Part shown: positions 6,795 through 17,145 of the stretch, piece by piece
How the letters are laid out: each line of letters starts with the position of its first letter
Numbering within the stretch: the first letter of the stretch is position 1
Assembly (NCBI GenBank): GCA_947458625.1
Contig: CANGZN010000005.1
Location: 1 to 36,270, forward strand
Direction of reading: 5' to 3'
DNA length: 36,270 nt
Source of the DNA: Chitinophagaceae bacterium
GTDB lineage: Bacteria > Bacteroidota > Bacteroidia > Chitinophagales > Chitinophagaceae
The notes under the pieces: model-generated
What the model was told of the DNA's origin: nothing
The model's input: only the letters and a program-made list of their open reading frames with translations
The model's database searches: none
Made by a program: the position numbers and the translations under genes

Positions 6795-8651
6795 GTGCGT
6801 ATGCAACGTCCACTTATCATAATCAGCCTACTGATCATTTCTTTTTCAGTAGTAGCACAGCCAGCCTCATTCCGATTTGCTTTTGTTACCGATACACATA
6901 TAGGCTCTCCCAACGGTTCGCCGGAGGAGGATCTTCGACGTACGGTCAATGACATCAATCAACAAACCGATTTAGACTTTGTGCTGGTCACTGGTGACAT
7001 CACTGAAATGGGCACAGATGAGGAAATCCGTTTAGCTAAGTCGATACTAGATCAATTAAAGATCCCCTGGTACCCGATACCGGGCAACCACGATACCGGT
7101 TGGAGTGAATCAGGCGGACAATCATTCATCCGAATATTCGGGGCAGATAAATTTCACTTCGAACACAAGGGGATACATTTTATCGGATGCGCATCGGGGC
7201 CCTATGTTCGGATGAGTGATGGTCATATTCCCCGTGATGCGGTGAACTGGTTGGATAAAGAACTTTCTGCTATCGACCCACAAGCACCTATCGTATTTGT
7301 GAATCATTATCCCATCGACAGTAGTCTCGATAATTGGTATGAGGCTACGGATCGCCTCCGGGCTCGCAATACCATGATCGCGATCTGCGGGCATGGTCAT
7401 GCCAACAAGCAATTTGATTTTGAAGGAATACCAGGCGTGATGGGTCGATCCAATCTTCGTGCAAAAGCACCCGGCGGAGGATACAATTGGGTGGAGGTAC
7501 GCCGCGACAGCATCTTCTTTCAGGAACGAAAACCACTGGAAGCAACCACCAGGCGCTGGGCAGCTGTCAAAGTGGGCGTTCGAGTACCTGGACAGGCGGT
7601 TCGCAGACCTGATTATTCCATTAACACTAGGTATCCGGAGGTTTCAGCAGCGTGGACAGTTTCTTCTTCAGCCAATATTCTTTCCAGCCCGCTTTATACA
7701 AAGCGATCCGTGATGATCGGTAATCATGTGGGTGAATTTGTTGCGTATGATTTGAAAACAGGTGCTCGCCGGTGGACCTATTCATCCGAAGGTGCGATCT
7801 TTTCTTCCGCTGCCGCCAGTGGCAACCGTATTGTGTTTGGGTCTGCCGATGGTGAGATACATTGTTTGGATGGGCGATCCGGAAAATTATTTTGGAAGAA
7901 AAAAACACCGGCAGCTGTCTTGGGCTGTCCGCTCATAAAAGGGGATACTGTTTTCATTGGAGGTAGTGCCGGAGAGATCTATGCGCTGAACGTGAGAAAC
8001 GGCGATCGGATATGGACCTACAAAGGATTGGAAGGTCCGGTGGTCAGCACCCCTGTGATCGCTGGTGGGAAGTTGATCTTGGGAGCCTGGGATCGCCACC
8101 TCTACGCAATCGACACTCGAACCGGTCAACTGAACTGGAAGTGGAACAATGGGTCATCTGTTCGAAACTTTTCTCCGGCCTCCTGCACGCCGCTGATAAA
8201 AGACTCCGTGGTGTTTGTGGTGGCCCCAGACAGATACTTGTCTGCGATCAGCCTTCGAGATGGCAGTACGCTTTGGCGGACCAAAAATGGCGGCCTACGT
8301 GAATCGATCGGGCTGTCGAACGATGCAAACGTGATCTATGGAAAAAGTATGCAAGACACCCTGGTTGCCTACGCAGCCCGTGCCGATCGGCCGGAGGTAT
8401 TATGGAAAATGAACGTAGGCTATGGTTACGACCATGTGCCTTCTATGTTGGTCGAGCGAGACGGTATCTTGTTTTTTGGAACCCGTAATGGTGTTGTGTA
8501 TGCCGTAGATCCGAAAAAACAACTCGTGAAATGGTCCTATAAGATCGACCACTCGATGGTGAATACGGTTCGGGTGATAAATGACAAAGAATTATTGGCA
8601 TCAACTATGGATGGCCGAATGGTACGCTTGCGTTACAAAGGCAGCTACTGA
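6795..8651 (+). CDS. Calcineurin-like metallophosphoesterase fused to a PQQ/BamB-like beta-propeller
   Basis: Phosphoesterase motifs FVTDTHIG, VLVTGDITEMG, PGNHD, VNHYP, CGHGHANK. Propeller repeats GEFVAYDLKTGARRWTY, GEIHCLDGRSGKLFWKK, GEIYALNVRNGDRIWTY, RHLYAIDTRTGQLNWKW. Start 6795 or 6801. Confidence 0.9.
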   Translation: MRMQRPLIIISLLIISFSVVAQPASFRFAFVTDTHIGSPNGSPEEDLRRTVNDINQQTDLDFVLVTGDITEMGTDEEIRLAKSILDQLKIPWYPIPGNHDTGWSESGGQSFIRIFGADKFHFEHKGIHFIGCASGPYVRMSDGHIPRDAVNWLDKELSAIDPQAPIVFVNHYPIDSSLDNWYEATDRLRARNTMIAICGHGHANKQFDFEGIPGVMGRSNLRAKAPGGGYNWVEVRRDSIFFQERKPLEATTRRWAAVKVGVRVPGQAVRRPDYSINTRYPEVSAAWTVSSSANILSSPLYTKRSVMIGNHVGEFVAYDLKTGARRWTYSSEGAIFSSAAASGNRIVFGSADGEIHCLDGRSGKLFWKKKTPAAVLGCPLIKGDTVFIGGSAGEIYALNVRNGDRIWTYKGLEGPVVSTPVIAGGKLILGAWDRHLYAIDTRTGQLNWKWNNGSSVRNFSPASCTPLIKDSVVFVVAPDRYLSAISLRDGSTLWRTKNGGLRESIGLSNDANVIYGKSMQDTLVAYAARADRPEVLWKMNVGYGYDHVPSMLVERDGILFFGTRNGVVYAVDPKKQLVKWSYKIDHSMVNTVRVINDKELLASTMDGRMVRLRYKGSY

Positions 8652-8652
8652 C

Positions 8653-10287
8653 TTAGAGGAACATCTGCAGCGGATTCTCCAGGTATTTCTTGACCGACTG
8701 CAAGAAAGCTGCACCGGTGGCACCATCCACACTGCGGTGATCACAACTCAAGGTCACTTTCATCACGTTGGTCACGCCAAACCCGTTACCCTGACGGATC
8801 ACCACTTCTTTGATACGACCGACTGCCAGGATGCAGCTATCGGGCGGGTTGATGATGGCTGTGAACTCTTCAATGTCCATCATTCCCAAGTTGGAGATGG
8901 TGAAGGTGTTTCCGCTGAATTCGTTGGGTTGAAGTTTCTTGCCTTTCGCTTTGCCTGCCAGCTCTTTCGACTCAGCAGCGATCTGAGGCAATGTTTTTTG
9001 ATCAGCGAATCGGATCACGGGAACAATGAGTCCGTCTTCGATCGCAACAGCCACACCGATATGTACATGACTGTATCGACGGATCTTGTCTCCCATCCAG
9101 GAAGCATTGATGGCCGGATGTTTTTTCAGGGATAAGGCCACCGCTTTAACAACCATATCGTTAAAGCTGACTTTCACCGGACTCACCTCGTTCAGCTGTG
9201 TACGAGCCGACATGGCATTGTCCATGCCGATCTCCATCGTCAAGTAAAAGTGGGGTGCACTGAATAAACTTTCGCCCAATCGCTTAGCTATCACATTGCG
9301 CATTTGCGAGTTGGGAATATCCGTATGACCTTCCGTGAAGTTCATCGTAGGCGCGGTGGACAGCGAAGCTGTTTGCGGCTGGTAATTATCGATATCCGCT
9401 TTGATGATGCGCCCTCCGTCACCACTGCCTTGCAGACTTCGAAGATCAAGTCCTTTGTCTTGTGCGATTTTTTTAGCCAATGGGGATGCCTTGATCCGTC
9501 CATCCGATTGGTTCGAACCACTCGTGACGGGTGCGGGTACAGAAACAACCGGAGCCGGAGCGGGCGTATTGATGGGCGCAGGAGCGGCTGCAACAGTATC
9601 CGGTGAGGCAGCAGTCGATGGTGCAGTTGTTGATGCCGCCGCTTGCACGAGCGCAGGTACATCCACTTTCCCGGCATCACCGATGATGCAAAGCAAGGCA
9701 TTCACATCGATCTTCTCGCCGGCCTGCGCACCGATATGCAGTAGGGTTCCTGTTTTGTAACTCTCCAATTCCATGGTGGCTTTGTCGGTTTCGATCTCCG
9801 CCAGGATCTCTCCTTTTTGAACAGGATCGCCAACTTTTTTGTGCCAGGCAGCGATCACCCCAGATTCCATTGTATCACTGAGGCGTGGCATCAATACCAC
9901 TTCCTCCACTTTTGAAAGATCAATACCGTTGGGTTCTGTTGCTGGAGTAGGAGTAGGAGTAGATATCGCTGTTGTTGAAGCAGGTCTTGTGGCTGAAGTT
10001 TGAGTTGGAGCTTCGCTTGGGGCGGAGATCAAGGCACTGATATCTTCTCCGGCCTGACCGATGATCGCTAGTAGGTCATTCACTTGAAGTTTACCACCTT
10101 TTTGGGTACCGATATGCAGTAATACACCATCCTTGTAGCTTTCCAGCTCCATGGTGGCCTTATCTGTTTCCACTTCAGCCAATAATTCGCCTTTGCGAAC
10201 GGGATCGCCCACATTTTTATGCCAGGCGGCAATCACACCTTCGGTCATCGTATCGCTCAAACGGGGCATCAAAATCACCTCAGCCAT
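8653..10287 (-). CDS. pdhC: Pyruvate dehydrogenase complex E2, dihydrolipoamide acetyltransferase, two lipoyl domains
   Basis: Two ETDKATMELESYK lipoyl sites, peripheral subunit-binding domain (KASPLAKKIAQDKGLDLRSLQGSGDGGRI), catalytic SCDHRSVDGATGAAFL. Confidence 0.95.
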   Translation of the reverse strand: MAEVILMPRLSDTMTEGVIAAWHKNVGDPVRKGELLAEVETDKATMELESYKDGVLLHIGTQKGGKLQVNDLLAIIGQAGEDISALISAPSEAPTQTSATRPASTTAISTPTPTPATEPNGIDLSKVEEVVLMPRLSDTMESGVIAAWHKKVGDPVQKGEILAEIETDKATMELESYKTGTLLHIGAQAGEKIDVNALLCIIGDAGKVDVPALVQAAASTTAPSTAASPDTVAAAPAPINTPAPAPVVSVPAPVTSGSNQSDGRIKASPLAKKIAQDKGLDLRSLQGSGDGGRIIKADIDNYQPQTASLSTAPTMNFTEGHTDIPNSQMRNVIAKRLGESLFSAPHFYLTMEIGMDNAMSARTQLNEVSPVKVSFNDMVVKAVALSLKKHPAINASWMGDKIRRYSHVHIGVAVAIEDGLIVPVIRFADQKTLPQIAAESKELAGKAKGKKLQPNEFSGNTFTISNLGMMDIEEFTAIINPPDSCILAVGRIKEVVIRQGNGFGVTNVMKVTLSCDHRSVDGATGAAFLQSVKKYLENPLQMFL

Positions 10288-10344
10288 CGGTCAAAAAAAT
10301 TTGCCCGAAATTAAGGTAAAACGGCAGAATAAGGGAGGGATGAA

Positions 10345-12132
10345 TCAGTAATCCAGGTCTAGTCCCAGCTTTTCTTTCAAGGTCTCCACCAGCGGGTATT
10401 GTGCCAACATGGCTTGGAATTGATCACGGCTCGAGAGGTTAACCGGGATATTCTGTTGTTCGGCCGGATCGGGTTCCCCCACGAAAACCTGGAATTGAAT
10501 GGAGGGGATCCGAAGTCGGCTTACCAGGAATTCATAGAGCGGGTTCCTTTCCTGTTCGATAAAGCGTTGCTCGATGTTATTGAAGCTGATCACCTTGAAT
10601 TCGGTATTGCCGACACATTCCAGCCGGGCCCGTTCAAAAGAAGGGACGGCCGGATTCTTTTTCGCCCGCAAATCTTCCGTGTAAACCGACCAGGCTTCGG
10701 TTAACGAGCCGATCTCTAGGTCGATCACTTTCTCATCGGTGGATTCGGGTTTGGCCTGTGCGAACTGTCCCCGTATTTTACTAAGTGCACTTAACTTGGG
10801 TGAAGGGGTGCTTGCCGGAGTAGGCGTTGGGGTAGCCGGCGTAGTCGAAGGTGGGTTTTGCCGTATTGGAGGCGGCTCGCTGCCGGTTTCGATGATCAGT
10901 TTCGCTTCCGGTAAGTTACTGGGTGGAGATGCCGGGGGCGAATGTTTGCCTATGCTGCGGATGGGACGGATCCTGAATGCCAGCGGACTATCCGTTACTT
11001 TTTTTTTTGATCCGGACTCCCCTGCAGAAAGGTCCAGTGCCTGTTGCAAATAGGCCAGTTTGATCAGCGCCAACTCCACTTGAAGTCGCTTGTTACGAGC
11101 GGTTCTGTATTGGACCTCGGCCTGGTTGATCAGGTTCAGGGCACTGACCAGGTATCCGGCAGAGAATGTGGGTGCTACCAAACGATATCGGTCTTTGAAC
11201 CCTTCTGCCACATCGAGTAAGCCGGCTGCTTTTTCATCCTGGCTGACGAGTAGGTTGCGAAGAAATTCCGCAAATCCGGATAGGAATTGATCGCCTTCAA
11301 ATCCTTTTTGGTGAATGCCGTCGTACAGGAGTAAAGATTCGCTGAGTTGTTGCTGCTTGAGAAATTCAAGTAGCTGAAAATACAGGTCAGCGTCCAGGAT
11401 GTTCAGGTGTTCAAGTGTCTGCGCATAGCTCAGGGTGCCGCCACTGAAGCTGACGATCTTATCCAATAAGCTAAGGGCATCGCGCATGCATCCCTCACTT
11501 TTCTGAGCGATGAGTTGTAGCGTGTTTTCTTCAGTCGGGATCGCTTCTTTTTTACAGATAGAAGTCAGGTGATCGACCGTGTCGCGCAACGTGATACGCT
11601 TGAAGTCGAAGATCTGACAACGGCTCAGGATCGTCGGTAATATTTTGTGTTTTTCGGTAGTAGCCAGAATGAAGATCGCGTAGGGAGGGGGTTCTTCTAA
11701 CGTTTTCAGGAAAGCATTGAACGCGGCTGTACTTAACATGTGAACCTCATCGATCACATAAACTTTGTGTGTTCCAGCCTGAGGCATGAAGCGAACTTGC
11801 TCGGTGAGGTCACGGATCTGGTCGACTGAATTATTGGAAGCCGCATCCAATTCAAAATAATTCAGGGAACTGCCTTCATTGAAGGAGCGACAGTTGGTGC
11901 ATTGATCACAAGCCTCACCCTCGGCGGTTATTTTTTCGCAGTTGATGGTTTTTGCGAGGATCCGGGCGCAGGTTGTTTTACCCACCCCTCTTGGTCCGCA
12001 GAAAAGAAATGCATGTGCGAGGTGTTTCTGCCGGATGGCATTGCGCAAAGTAGTGGTGATATGGGCTTGTCCCACGACCGAGTCAAAGGTCTGTGGGCGA
12101 TACTTTCGGGCGGAAACAATGAATTTATCCAT
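10345..12132 (-). CDS. dnaX: DNA polymerase III subunits gamma/tau
   Basis: VSARKYRPQTFDSVVGQAHI, Walker A GPRGVGKTTCARI, zinc Cys cluster CEKITAEGEACDQCTNC, VIDEVHMLS, LATTEKHKILPTILSRCQIFDF. Confidence 0.97.
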   Translation of the reverse strand: MDKFIVSARKYRPQTFDSVVGQAHITTTLRNAIRQKHLAHAFLFCGPRGVGKTTCARILAKTINCEKITAEGEACDQCTNCRSFNEGSSLNYFELDAASNNSVDQIRDLTEQVRFMPQAGTHKVYVIDEVHMLSTAAFNAFLKTLEEPPPYAIFILATTEKHKILPTILSRCQIFDFKRITLRDTVDHLTSICKKEAIPTEENTLQLIAQKSEGCMRDALSLLDKIVSFSGGTLSYAQTLEHLNILDADLYFQLLEFLKQQQLSESLLLYDGIHQKGFEGDQFLSGFAEFLRNLLVSQDEKAAGLLDVAEGFKDRYRLVAPTFSAGYLVSALNLINQAEVQYRTARNKRLQVELALIKLAYLQQALDLSAGESGSKKKVTDSPLAFRIRPIRSIGKHSPPASPPSNLPEAKLIIETGSEPPPIRQNPPSTTPATPTPTPASTPSPKLSALSKIRGQFAQAKPESTDEKVIDLEIGSLTEAWSVYTEDLRAKKNPAVPSFERARLECVGNTEFKVISFNNIEQRFIEQERNPLYEFLVSRLRIPSIQFQVFVGEPDPAEQQNIPVNLSSRDQFQAMLAQYPLVETLKEKLGLDLDY

Positions 12133-12189
12133 TAGTCGTTCGAGTGTGCAAGATAACGAACCGTGGCGGTTCTGTTATCTCGATTGCGG

Positions 12190-13353
12190 TTAGAGGGTCG
12201 GATGCGTATTGAATGGACGCGTGCGGTCAAAAAGATACCGATAGGTGATCAGTTTACGGGAGGGGGAGGTGTCGCCAATGCTCTGGGCCACGTTCAGCAT
12301 TTTGGGGTTGAATTCACCGATCCATTGCAATTCATAAGACTCGTATCGGTTCAATGGCTGAATTACTTTTTTGGCCTCGTTGATCAGATAGGAGTCGATC
12401 CCCTTGCCTTGGAATTCAGGGACCACGCCGAATGCGATTCCGGTGAAACGGGGGTTTGGGCGGGTTCGTTTGATCCAGAGGAATTTGAGTTTTTCCCAGA
12501 GCCCGAATTTGCCGTGTAAGTGTTTGAACCACTGATTCAAGTCGGGGAGATTCATGAAAAGGGCGATGGGTTTTTGTTTGTGGTAGGCGAACCAAACGAT
12601 CTTTTCCTCTACCACGGGCATCATTTTTTTGAACAGGCTCATCACCTGTTCTTTGCGAAGTTCCTTCATCCCGGCATGGCCGGCCCAGGCACGGTTGTAT
12701 ACCTCCATAAAATCCATCGCATATTTCTCCCAATTCCGTTTGCGTAGATATTCGGCATGAAAATCAGGATCCATGGCAATTAATGCATGACGATCCAGGA
12801 TCTTTTGGCTGAGTTCCTTGCGGGGGTCCAGACCAAAACAGATCTGATTATAAAAACATTTGAAACCATAGCGTTCAAATAGCTCCCGGTAATAAGGCGG
12901 ATTATAATTCATTCCATAGAGGGGCGATTGAAACCCTTCGACGATCAGCCCCCACCACCGGTCTCGTTCTCCGAAATTGATGGGTCCGTCCATGGCTTCC
13001 ATGCCTTTTTGCAACAGCCAATGTTTGGCGACATCAAAAAGGGTATCGGCAGCCGTCTGGTCATGAATGCAGTCAAAAAACCCAATGCCGCCCACAGGCA
13101 GTTCATCTCCTTTGTTCTTGTACTTTTTGTTCACGAATGCCGCAATTCGCCCGATGGGCTTGTGTTGTGCATCGAAGAGGACCCAGCGGGAGGCCTCTCC
13201 AAAGCGGAAGGCCTTATTTTTTTTAGGGTCGAAAACATCGGCCACATCCTTGTCTAGGGGGCGGATGTAGTGGGGGTCAGACTGCTGAATCAGGGGGTTG
13301 ATTTCTAAAAAAGTCCGGGCCAGGGCGGGCGTATTCACCTCGATCAAGTGCAT
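12190..13353 (-). CDS. GNAT-like acyltransferase family protein
   Basis: 387 aa: MDGPINFGERDRWWGLIVEGF, GIAFGVVPEFQGKGIDSYLI (acetyl-CoA binding-like loop), LQWIGEFNPKMLNVAQSIG. Confidence 0.7.
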   Translation of the reverse strand: MHLIEVNTPALARTFLEINPLIQQSDPHYIRPLDKDVADVFDPKKNKAFRFGEASRWVLFDAQHKPIGRIAAFVNKKYKNKGDELPVGGIGFFDCIHDQTAADTLFDVAKHWLLQKGMEAMDGPINFGERDRWWGLIVEGFQSPLYGMNYNPPYYRELFERYGFKCFYNQICFGLDPRKELSQKILDRHALIAMDPDFHAEYLRKRNWEKYAMDFMEVYNRAWAGHAGMKELRKEQVMSLFKKMMPVVEEKIVWFAYHKQKPIALFMNLPDLNQWFKHLHGKFGLWEKLKFLWIKRTRPNPRFTGIAFGVVPEFQGKGIDSYLINEAKKVIQPLNRYESYELQWIGEFNPKMLNVAQSIGDTSPSRKLITYRYLFDRTRPFNTHPTL

Positions 13354-13434
13354 GCTGCAAGTAACGAAGATTCAGCAGTTTTCCACCGCTCCAATTTTGA
13401 CCCCTCCGGATTTTAATTTCCTCGGCCAGCCCCT

Positions 13435-13442
13435 TACCTTTG
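13435..13442 (+). promoter_or_regulatory. Candidate -7 element of the atpDC promoter
   Basis: TACCTTTG matches TAnnTTTG exactly, about 45 bp upstream of the atpD ATG; no clear -33 box. Confidence 0.5.
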
Positions 13443-13450
13443 CGGCCTGA

Positions 13451-14986
<1,536 letters not shown>

Positions 14987-15002
14987 TTCGCAAATAACTG
15001 AT

Positions 15003-15257
15003 ATGACACTTGAGATCCTGACCCCGGAAAAAAAGCTGTTCAGCGGTGACGTCTACGGCGTACAAATGCCGGGTATCAGTGGAAGCTTTGAAGTGCTTGA
15101 CCGACATGCTCCACTGATCAGTGCTCTAAAAGCCGGAAAGGTAAAGGTGTTGCGTGCTGCCGGACAGGAACTGGCCACTTACCAAGTACAGGGAGGATTT
15201 GTAGAGGTACTGAACAACCGCGTCACCGTTTTGCTGGAAGGGGCACAAGAAGCCTGA
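15003..15257 (+). CDS. atpC: F0F1 ATP synthase subunit epsilon (N-terminal beta-sandwich domain only)
   Basis: MTLEILTPEKKLFSGDVYGVQMPGISGSFEVLDRHAPLISALKAGKVKV..., 84 aa. The listed ORF start at 14886 lies inside atpD. Confidence 0.93.
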   Translation: MTLEILTPEKKLFSGDVYGVQMPGISGSFEVLDRHAPLISALKAGKVKVLRAAGQELATYQVQGGFVEVLNNRVTVLLEGAQEA

Positions 15258-15276
15258 TCTGTCTAATTAATTATTG

Positions 15277-15305
15277 AACCGCCCCGGACTGGGGCGGTTT
15301 TTTTA
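15277..15305 (+). terminator. Rho-independent terminator after atpDC
   Basis: AACCGCCCC-GGACT-GGGGCGGTT followed by T-run. Confidence 0.93.
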
Positions 15306-15325
15306 TTTTCACCAAAATCTCACCC

Positions 15326-17065
15326 ATGCGTACGATTTTATTTGCAGTGGCTTGCCTCTTGATGACGCTTCAGCCGATGGCCCAACAATATCAGGTGAAC
15401 TGGGGCGATATGCTGAAGATGAAGAAGGGTACAATGGATATGGATATCGTTACTGCAGATAATACCGGTGTCTATTTCGCCGAAGGGAGTATGCGCATGA
15501 AAAGTTATTTCGTGATCGGGGCCACCTATGGAACAGCATATAAACTGATCAAGTTCGATCGGAATTTTGAAGAGGTTTACGAAAAGGATTATAAGCGTGA
15601 GCTCAAAGGGTTGGAGTTTCATAGTTTTCAACCGCTTGGCAGTGAGATCTTTTTGTTTGCCACGGATTACATAAAAAAGGAGCGGGTCTTTAAGGTATAT
15701 GCATCGAAGGTGGATAAGAACACAGGGGATCTATCTGGCAATATGCTGGAGATCGGTAGTTATACGTTGGAAAGCAAGCGTGATGATTATGACCTGAGTG
15801 TAGCGCCGGCTCAGAATGGTCAGTATTTTCTGTTGGTGACCGACATCTCTGCCAGCGACCGCAACAATCTTGATGTCGTGCTGCTGGATAAGAACCTAAA
15901 AGTCAAACAGCATGCCTCGATCGACTTGCAATACCCTAAGAATACGTACAGCCTGGAGGATGTGAAATACACGGCCAATAATAAGATCGTGGTGCTGGGT
16001 AAGGAGTTTGATGAGGTTCCCGTGGGAAAACGCAAACGGACTCGTCTGGTTTTCAAAAAATATGCGATGGCCATCTATAGTGCCAAGGGGAAAAAGGAAA
16101 AAGATGTAGTGGTTGAGTCGGACGATAAATATACGCTTGGAGGCAAGCTGATGGAGCTGAAGAACGGGGAGCTATTGTTGGCAGGCTTTTATAGCAACAC
16201 CTCTAAAAAAGAAGACCTGAACGGATTCTTCCTAAGCAAACTGAATACAGAAGTTGGAGCGTTAACACTTGCTTCATTCAAGCCATTCGATGCCTCCATG
16301 TTGGGTGCGAATTATACAGAAGATGAAGCGGATGAAGACGATGAAACGCGCGACAGTAAGCGATCGTCCAAGAAAGCGAAAGACGATGAAGAGGATAATG
16401 AGTTTCCCAACTCGTATATCATCAAATCGGTCGATTATAATCCAGCCGATAACAGTTACCTGATCACAGCCGAAATCTCAAAGTATACCTATTATTCCTA
16501 CACGACCTCGGAATACAATGCATCTACCCGCTCCTGGCGAACGACCACCTACCACGTGCATCGTTTCGAGAATAAGGATATTTTGGTGGTGAATACTGAT
16601 GAACGCGGACAGATCAAATGGATCAATGATATTCCTAAGAATCAATTGGAAGAGATCCGGACCTCGAACTCCGGTATGGGTGGCGGCATTCGTTTCTATT
16701 CGGACTACAGCGGCTATTTTGCAAAAGGTGGAGGTATGCCCTACTATTCCTCTTTTGCCCAACTCCTTCACAACAATCGGCTGATACTTGTATTCAACGA
16801 TCACAGCAAGAACAATACGCTTGCAGGCTATGGCGATAAAGTGAAACGGATCTATAATTTCCGTAAGAATAGCAATACGTGGGGCGTGTCGATCGATATT
16901 CCTACTGGGAAGATGACTCGCCGGACTATCTCGACCAATGACGAAGAAACCATTTTGATGCCCCGGCATGCGATGGTTGTGAAAAACGAGGTCTTCCTGC
17001 CCTCGTGGCGCATCCGAGCGTTGGCCCGTACCAAGTTCAAGATGGCCAAAATCACCGTTAAGTAG
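15326..17065 (+). CDS. Secreted hypothetical protein with acidic/basic low-complexity insertion
   Basis: 579 aa with signal peptide MRTILFAVACLLMTLQPMAQ and charged segment TEDEADEDDETRDSKRSSKKAKDDEEDNE. No family recognised. Confidence 0.8.
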   Translation: MRTILFAVACLLMTLQPMAQQYQVNWGDMLKMKKGTMDMDIVTADNTGVYFAEGSMRMKSYFVIGATYGTAYKLIKFDRNFEEVYEKDYKRELKGLEFHSFQPLGSEIFLFATDYIKKERVFKVYASKVDKNTGDLSGNMLEIGSYTLESKRDDYDLSVAPAQNGQYFLLVTDISASDRNNLDVVLLDKNLKVKQHASIDLQYPKNTYSLEDVKYTANNKIVVLGKEFDEVPVGKRKRTRLVFKKYAMAIYSAKGKKEKDVVVESDDKYTLGGKLMELKNGELLLAGFYSNTSKKEDLNGFFLSKLNTEVGALTLASFKPFDASMLGANYTEDEADEDDETRDSKRSSKKAKDDEEDNEFPNSYIIKSVDYNPADNSYLITAEISKYTYYSYTTSEYNASTRSWRTTTYHVHRFENKDILVVNTDERGQIKWINDIPKNQLEEIRTSNSGMGGGIRFYSDYSGYFAKGGGMPYYSSFAQLLHNNRLILVFNDHSKNNTLAGYGDKVKRIYNFRKNSNTWGVSIDIPTGKMTRRTISTNDEETILMPRHAMVVKNEVFLPSWRIRALARTKFKMAKITVK

Positions 17066-17145
17066 TGCCGATTTAACATGGATTAAACGGAGCTGGCATC
17101 CCTGAGGGACAGGAAGCTTACTCCGGTACCTTATTTTTGAACCTT

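Noticed and set aside
8581-9135. 184-aa plus-strand ORF opposite pdhC
   Set aside because: Antisense shadow of the E2 catalytic domain; His/Cys-rich composition is due to the complement of conserved codons.
9665-10287. Repeated sequence within pdhC suggesting a repeat element
   Set aside because: Explained by two homologous lipoyl domains, a normal E2 architecture.
12416-12733. 105-aa minus-strand ORF inside the GNAT-like gene
   Set aside because: Alternative frame on the same strand as a longer coherent coding sequence.
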